A DNA stretch of 64,000 bases from Episyrphus balteatus (lineage: Eukaryota > Arthropoda > Insecta > Diptera > Syrphidae), in assembly GCF_945859705.1 (NCBI RefSeq), contig NC_079136.1, forward strand, positions 113,232,028 through 113,296,027, in the 5' to 3' direction. Each line of letters opens with the position of its first letter. Within the stretch, counting starts at the first letter, position 1. Both the position numbers and the translations under genes were made by a program. Shown here one piece after another: positions 58,971 to 64,000 of this stretch. The notes beneath the pieces were generated by a model, which was given only the letters and a program-made list of their open reading frames with translations, did not search any database and was not told the origin of the DNA.

Positions 58971-61757
58971 CATTTCGTTTTTTTTTTAATGAAAACAAAA
59001 CTTTTTTTTATTGTCTTTTCGAAAAAAAAAACGCCATTTCATCAAAATTTTTTTTATGGAAACTATTTACTCTTCCTTTCTATCCCTAATGAAATCTTTT
59101 TCGCGAAAAACATCATTGCACCCCTTGAATATACTCTATTTCCGGGCTCAGTTTTCACGGCTTTTGTATTTTCTAGTTTTCTACATTTTCTGTTTTCGTA
59201 AAACCGGATTATTTTATATTTTAATCAATTTTAAGCTTCAAGATTATCATCATTTTTTTTAGAACTTATTGCTCTTCAGAAGGTTTTAAAAAATCAGAGT
59301 TCTCAATTTGTTTGTGGTTTTCAAGATTCTCGTCCCAGCTAACATTAATTGCACGACTGGATCATACCAAATTACTTAAATATATAAAAATTTGCTTGCA
59401 TCTTTAAAATTGAGTACTTAATATATCTCCAAACAAAGTATTTCATTAAATCTCTGCCATAGAAATAGATTTGTAAGGAAAAAAATAAAAAACCATACGG
59501 ACGTAAAAAAAATATTTTTGCAGAAACAAAATTTGAAAATATTGGTTGCCATTAACTAATTAATCACTAAAACAAGTTTTTGAAAAAAAATCACTAATCC
59601 ATAATTATTTTTTCAACAACATTCAAATTTAAAATTTTGTTTCAATGATTTTTAAAATTTTATTTTTGCTTTCTTTTGAAACAATTTAAATATTCTTAGA
59701 AAAATGCACTGAAATCTATTTGTTCACTTAAAAGTTCAAAATAAAAAAACAAGTAAAGGTTTTCGAAAGAGTAAAGTTTTTTATTTCTTTTAAAACTCCT
59801 TTTTAAAATTTAAAAAATTTAAATAATATTTTTATAGATTTTTTTTTATCCTTGGTTCTAATCCCAAAAGCAAACTTTTAGCCAAGTTTCATGAGTGTAA
59901 CAATTTTTTTTTATGCCTACTTTACCTGTACTATAAGGTTATTAATAATTTTTGTTTAAATAGTCACAAATCATTTCTTTTTTTTTTTTTGTAAAGACTT
60001 TAATCACCTGATATATGAATAGGTAATGAATGAATAATTCCAAAACTGCCTACCTACAGCATACTTGGCAGAAAATCCAAAAGGTTATAATCTCTCTTTC
60101 TCTCTAAACAAAAGAAAACTTACATTTACTGCCAGATATTTTTCACCTTTACAACCTTTTTTTTCAAATGCCACAAAAACAAGACCATTTAATTTTCAAG
60201 AGATCCCATCACATTGCCCAAAATTGCTTGTTTCATTGCTCTGCTGGCTGCTGCCAAAAATATAATAATAATCTCACACTTTTGTTTTGTGTGCAACATA
60301 AATGGTTCTTCAGCATCATACCCCACTAACAACTTTTATATATATTGTAGGTATCATCTACATTCTACACACAAAAGTTCAACAATTTGTGAAAAAGGAC
60401 ATTGCGCTGGCAACAAGCCGGAAATATCCACTTTCGCCATCAAAAATAAAAAATAAAAAAAAAACGAGTCACTTGGTTTAGAAGTGCAAACATTTTAATT
60501 GCCTGCTCTGAAATATATTTTTTTTTTTTATTTTGTTAAAAAACCCTTGTGTGCATTCAACTATATACTATGTCACACGAGTAATGCCCATAGCATTTAC
60601 TCAACTCTGACACTAACATTTCGTTTGTCAAATCAAATTAAATTCAAAATTGATGTCATCAGTGTGGTGGTCAAAATATTTTTTTTTCTTTTTTTTTGCA
60701 AAGGGAAGGATATGTAGCTTTTTGCTTTTGTATTATTTGTTGATGTTACTAGGGTGTGACATTTTGTAATATGTATAGATAGTTTATATTATTCTTTTGA
60801 CAAGAATGTGTGTTCTTTTTGTTTTATGTTTTTCAATTACATAATATTGTTACGGGTCAATAAATTGGCAAAATTATAAATTCCAATGTGTCATCAGATA
60901 TAGATTTGTTGATGTATTTTTTTTTTATTTTAGTAAAAGGTACATAATATGTATGTATCTATAAATCTATAAAGGTTGATACAGAGCAGAGGTCAGTTTT
61001 GGTAGAGTATTTATTAAAAAATAACAGACAAATATATACAAATTTTGATTTAAACTTGCTTGTCTTTTTTAATCTCCTAATTGATATAATAGAATTCAGC
61101 TACATATTTTTTTTAATTTTAAAAAGCCGATTTTCTTATAATGTGATGGTTAATTTAAAAAATAAAAATTAGTTGGTTTAAATTCAGTTTTTATTAAAAA
61201 GCGAAAAAATTTCTATGTTAATTGAATTTGAAACTAAAATGGAAATGATAACTCCTTAGAGTTAAGTTAGAGCGCCTAGTATTCAGTCGGATTTTTTTTA
61301 ATAACTAAAATTGTAAGGGCAAGAGTTGAAAAAAAAATAATTTTTTGAAGCACCCTTTTTTACAGAATACCTACCTACTTGTAAATGTCTTTCTAAAAAA
61401 TGTTGCCTATACTTGAAAACAAAAATATGAGACCGCCAGTAAAGAATTGAAAAAAAGTCTTACGCTTGCAATTAGGTATAATGATGGTATGATAAGAGTT
61501 TTCTAAATAGAAGTGCATAACCAAGACAAAAAAAAGTGCATTATACATTTCTTAAATTATTTTAAAATTTTTAATACGCTATAAGATTACCAATTTCTAA
61601 TGCAATTTCTCAAAAAATGGATGAAGGGAGATTTCACTGAACGGCACGCGACGCGACGATATCTAAATAATAAGTAAATAGTTTCTATAGGCGATTTAAC
61701 CGTATAGAAATGATTGAACAAAATATTTATTTAATGTGTATCTTAAAAATATATTTT
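58971..61757. other. noncoding DNA
   Basis: AT-rich unique sequence with poly-T tracts near 58978, 59987 and 60520. Frames at 58989-59262, 60065-60456 and 60499-60717 are Phe/Lys-rich and lack domains. Confidence 0.5.
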
Positions 61758-62126
61758 ACACGGTCTTGAAAACGCGGCAGGTTTTATAAAAATGGACCCC
61801 AAAAGTAATGATGCAGATTTCTTCGAAATGAAATTAAATTTCTCAAAAACTATTCACTCAATTAACTTCAAATAAACATCAAATTCAAGGAGTATATTTT
61901 AGCTTCCCAAAAAGGTATAGGACATTATAATGTGCTTTTGTTTTTTGTTTAATTTTTTTTTTCTTCCCCCATTCTAAGTCAAAAATATATATGTATAATG
62001 CCTGTAACTCAAAAAAGGAATCAGGTACGATTTTGAAATTTACAAATTTGGAATCCTGAGATCATTTCGAACAAATCTGCATCATTACTTTTTATAAAAC
62101 CTGCCGCGTTTTCAAGACCACCGTGT
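61758..62126. mobile_element. short inverted-repeat element, 369 bp
   Basis: Arms about 61758-61833 and 62068-62126 are inverted. Both contain GGTCTTGAAAACGCGGCAGG and AAGTAATGATGCAGATTT. The left arm has about 11 extra bases (TGGACCCCAAA) inside. The outer ends are ACACGG on both sides. Probably a MITE; it sits about 125 bp from the next palindrome. Confidence 0.7.
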
Positions 62127-62250
62127 TTAAACATTTAAAAACAATGCAAAATCTGTGAATTCAATATTTTTTTATAATATTCGTCGAATTTCTTACAATT
62201 TTGACTATCTGACCATTTTAAATCAGTTTTAGTCAAAATTGTAAGATATC

Positions 62251-64000
62251 ACGGTGTAACACTCAAAAAATACGCGGGCGGAGACCTATCAGGTTTTGTA
62301 GAGCTAGTCGCACTGAATACGAAACGGTATTTGAAAATCCCCTAACACCCCCAAAATCTGGAGTTACGGGCAAAAAACGGTTTTTTGGACCTTCACCCAT
62401 TGAAAAAATTCTAGCTTCGACAATTTTTTACCCATTTTCGATTTTTTTACAGTTTCTCATAGAAGATAAATATACCTTTTTAACAATGTATAAAACATGT
62501 AACTCGGTTAAACCACTTAGAATTTATAAGATGTCAAAGTTCAAAAATTCAATTTTTTTTGTCATTTGCCCAACTTCGGCATCAATTTAAAGTATATGTT
62601 TTCAAAACAACATGCTATTTAAAAAATATATTCTAAAACTATATCTATTTCCCAATCGATCGAGGTATTTTTTATGAAAATCACTTCAAAATTAGCTTAG
62701 AAAAAAAAATTTTTCGATTTCAACCCAGATACAGAAATTCGAACTTTTAGGTATAGAACAAAAATGTTGTTTCGGCACGTAGTAAGATAAGTTGGGCGCC
62801 AGGATTTGATTAAAGGTTTTTGTAGAGGAGCTCAATACAAACATTTTTTTTCTTTGGGAGGGGGGTCTATCTCCCCCCGTTTAGGTGGGAGGGGCATTTT
62901 TCTAAAAAAAATTATCAAAATAAAAAAAAATTATTAAAAAACAACGGCAACACTTACAGTAATAAATGATACCATTTCCAAAAGGCAAAATTGTGCATTT
63001 GGTTCTAATTTCTAAATCAATATAATATTACCAATAGTTTTTGAAATAATCGATTTCAAAGTTAAAAATAGGCGAAAAAAAATTTGTAAAAACTCATTTT
63101 ATACTATTTTTGTCCAGACTGTGAATTTTAGTAAATAAATTACTTAAACAGAAAACTGCCTCAATTAATTCCTTATCGAACAGTGAAAACTATATGTTTC
63201 TATGTCTTCTAGTTTTTGAGAAAATTGAAAAATTATTTTATCAGATTTTTCTTTTTTCAAAATATTTTTTGTTTTTATTTGTTTTTATTTTTCAATTTTC
63301 TCAAAAACTAGAAGACATAGAAACATATAGTTTTCACTGTTCGATAAGGAATTAATTGAGGCAGTTTTCTGTTTAAGTAATTTATTTACTAAAATTCACA
63401 GTCTGGGCAAAAATAGTATAAAATGAGTTTTTACAAATTTTTTTTTCGCCTATTTTTAACTTTGAAATCGATTATTTCAAACACTATTGGTAATATTATA
63501 TTGATTTAGAAATTAGAACCAAATGCACAATTTTGCCTTTTGGAAATGGTATCATTTATTACTGTAAGTGTTGCCGTTGTTTTTTAATAATTTTTTTTTA
63601 TTTTGATAATTTTTTTTAGAAAAATGCCCCTCCCACCTAAACGGGGGGAGATAGACCCCCCTCCCAAAGAAAAAAAATGTTTGTATTGAGCTCCTCTACA
63701 AAAACCTTTAATCAAATCCTGGCGCCCAACTTATCTTACTACGTGCCGAAACAACATTTTTGTTCTATACCTAAAAGTTCGAATTTCTGTATCTGGGTTG
63801 AAATCGAAAAATTTTTTTTTCTAAGCTAATTTTGAAGTGATTTTCATAAAAAATACCTCGATCGATTGGGAAATAGATATAGTTTTAGAATATATTTTTT
63901 AAATAGCATGTTGTTTTGAAAACATATACTTTAAATTGATGCCGAAGTTGGGCAAATGACAAAAAAAATTGAATTTTTGAACTTTGACATCTTATAAATT
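62251..64000. mobile_element. large near-perfect palindrome, cut by the window end
   Basis: 62521-63232 and 63288-64000 are inverted copies more than 99% identical by eye; only two substitutions and a 1-bp length difference in an A-run were noticed. The spacer is 55 bp of T-rich DNA. The right arm reaches the last base of the window, so the element continues. The left part from about 62251 (CACGGTGTAACACTC) is the likely outer end by analogy with the ACACGG ends of the neighbouring element, which is inference. Each arm carries one GTTGGGCGCCAGG. No protein-coding frame. Near-identity implies recent origin or arm-to-arm gene conversion. Confidence 0.85.

Overview
The window looks like intronic and intergenic DNA of an insect, most likely a true fly (Diptera) with a large, AT-rich genome. 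The basis is composition (long A/T runs, GAC/GTC and CAA trinucleotide runs, ATGTATGT-type motifs), the near absence of long open reading frames, eukaryotic splice signals, and a jockey-like non-LTR retrotransposon. No bacterial gene architecture is visible. The species assignment is inference only.

Host genes are represented by at most two short pieces. On the minus strand, 7731-7836 reads as a first coding exon: a start codon directly behind an in-frame stop, a hydrophobic signal-peptide-like stretch, and a consensus GTGAGT donor in phase 1. On the plus strand, 28835-29046 reads as a last coding exon: an acceptor, 69 codons rich in Lys and Arg with an internal duplication, and a stop. Neither can be assigned to a named gene. 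Almost everything else is noncoding.

Layout. 1-7.7 kb, the intron downstream of the minus-strand exon, holds a tRNA-derived fragment with a 22-bp tandem repeat, then a loose array of 18 copies of an 18-bp motif, CACGTTGGGCGCCATTTA, which is the strongest unexplained signal. 7.8-34 kb is mostly simple-sequence-rich noncoding DNA with a few short GC-richer patches, an element shared with 38 kb (13.45 kb), a non-autonomous hAT element with an 8-bp target-site duplication (17.06-17.89 kb), and an 875-bp minisatellite of the heptamer AACATTG (30.29-31.17 kb). 35-64 kb is a transposon-rich zone: nested palindromic elements (35.2-37.8 kb), a longer copy of the 13.45-kb element with three 148-bp repeats (38.3-39.35 kb), a solo LTR with TSD ATAG (39.6-40.1 kb), a tandem duplication (42.17-42.66 kb), a 5'-truncated jockey-like LINE with intact frame and 10-bp TSD (42.74-43.70 kb), and six or more inverted-repeat (foldback or MITE-like) elements at 44.3, 44.8-46.0, 47.0-47.9, 49.7-51.4, 58.4-59.0 and 61.8-64.0 kb. 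The last one runs off the window edge.

The elements do not form a pathway. The window records repeated insertion of non-autonomous elements into long introns or intergenic DNA. All alignments and copy counts were made by eye, so identities and arm lengths are approximate.
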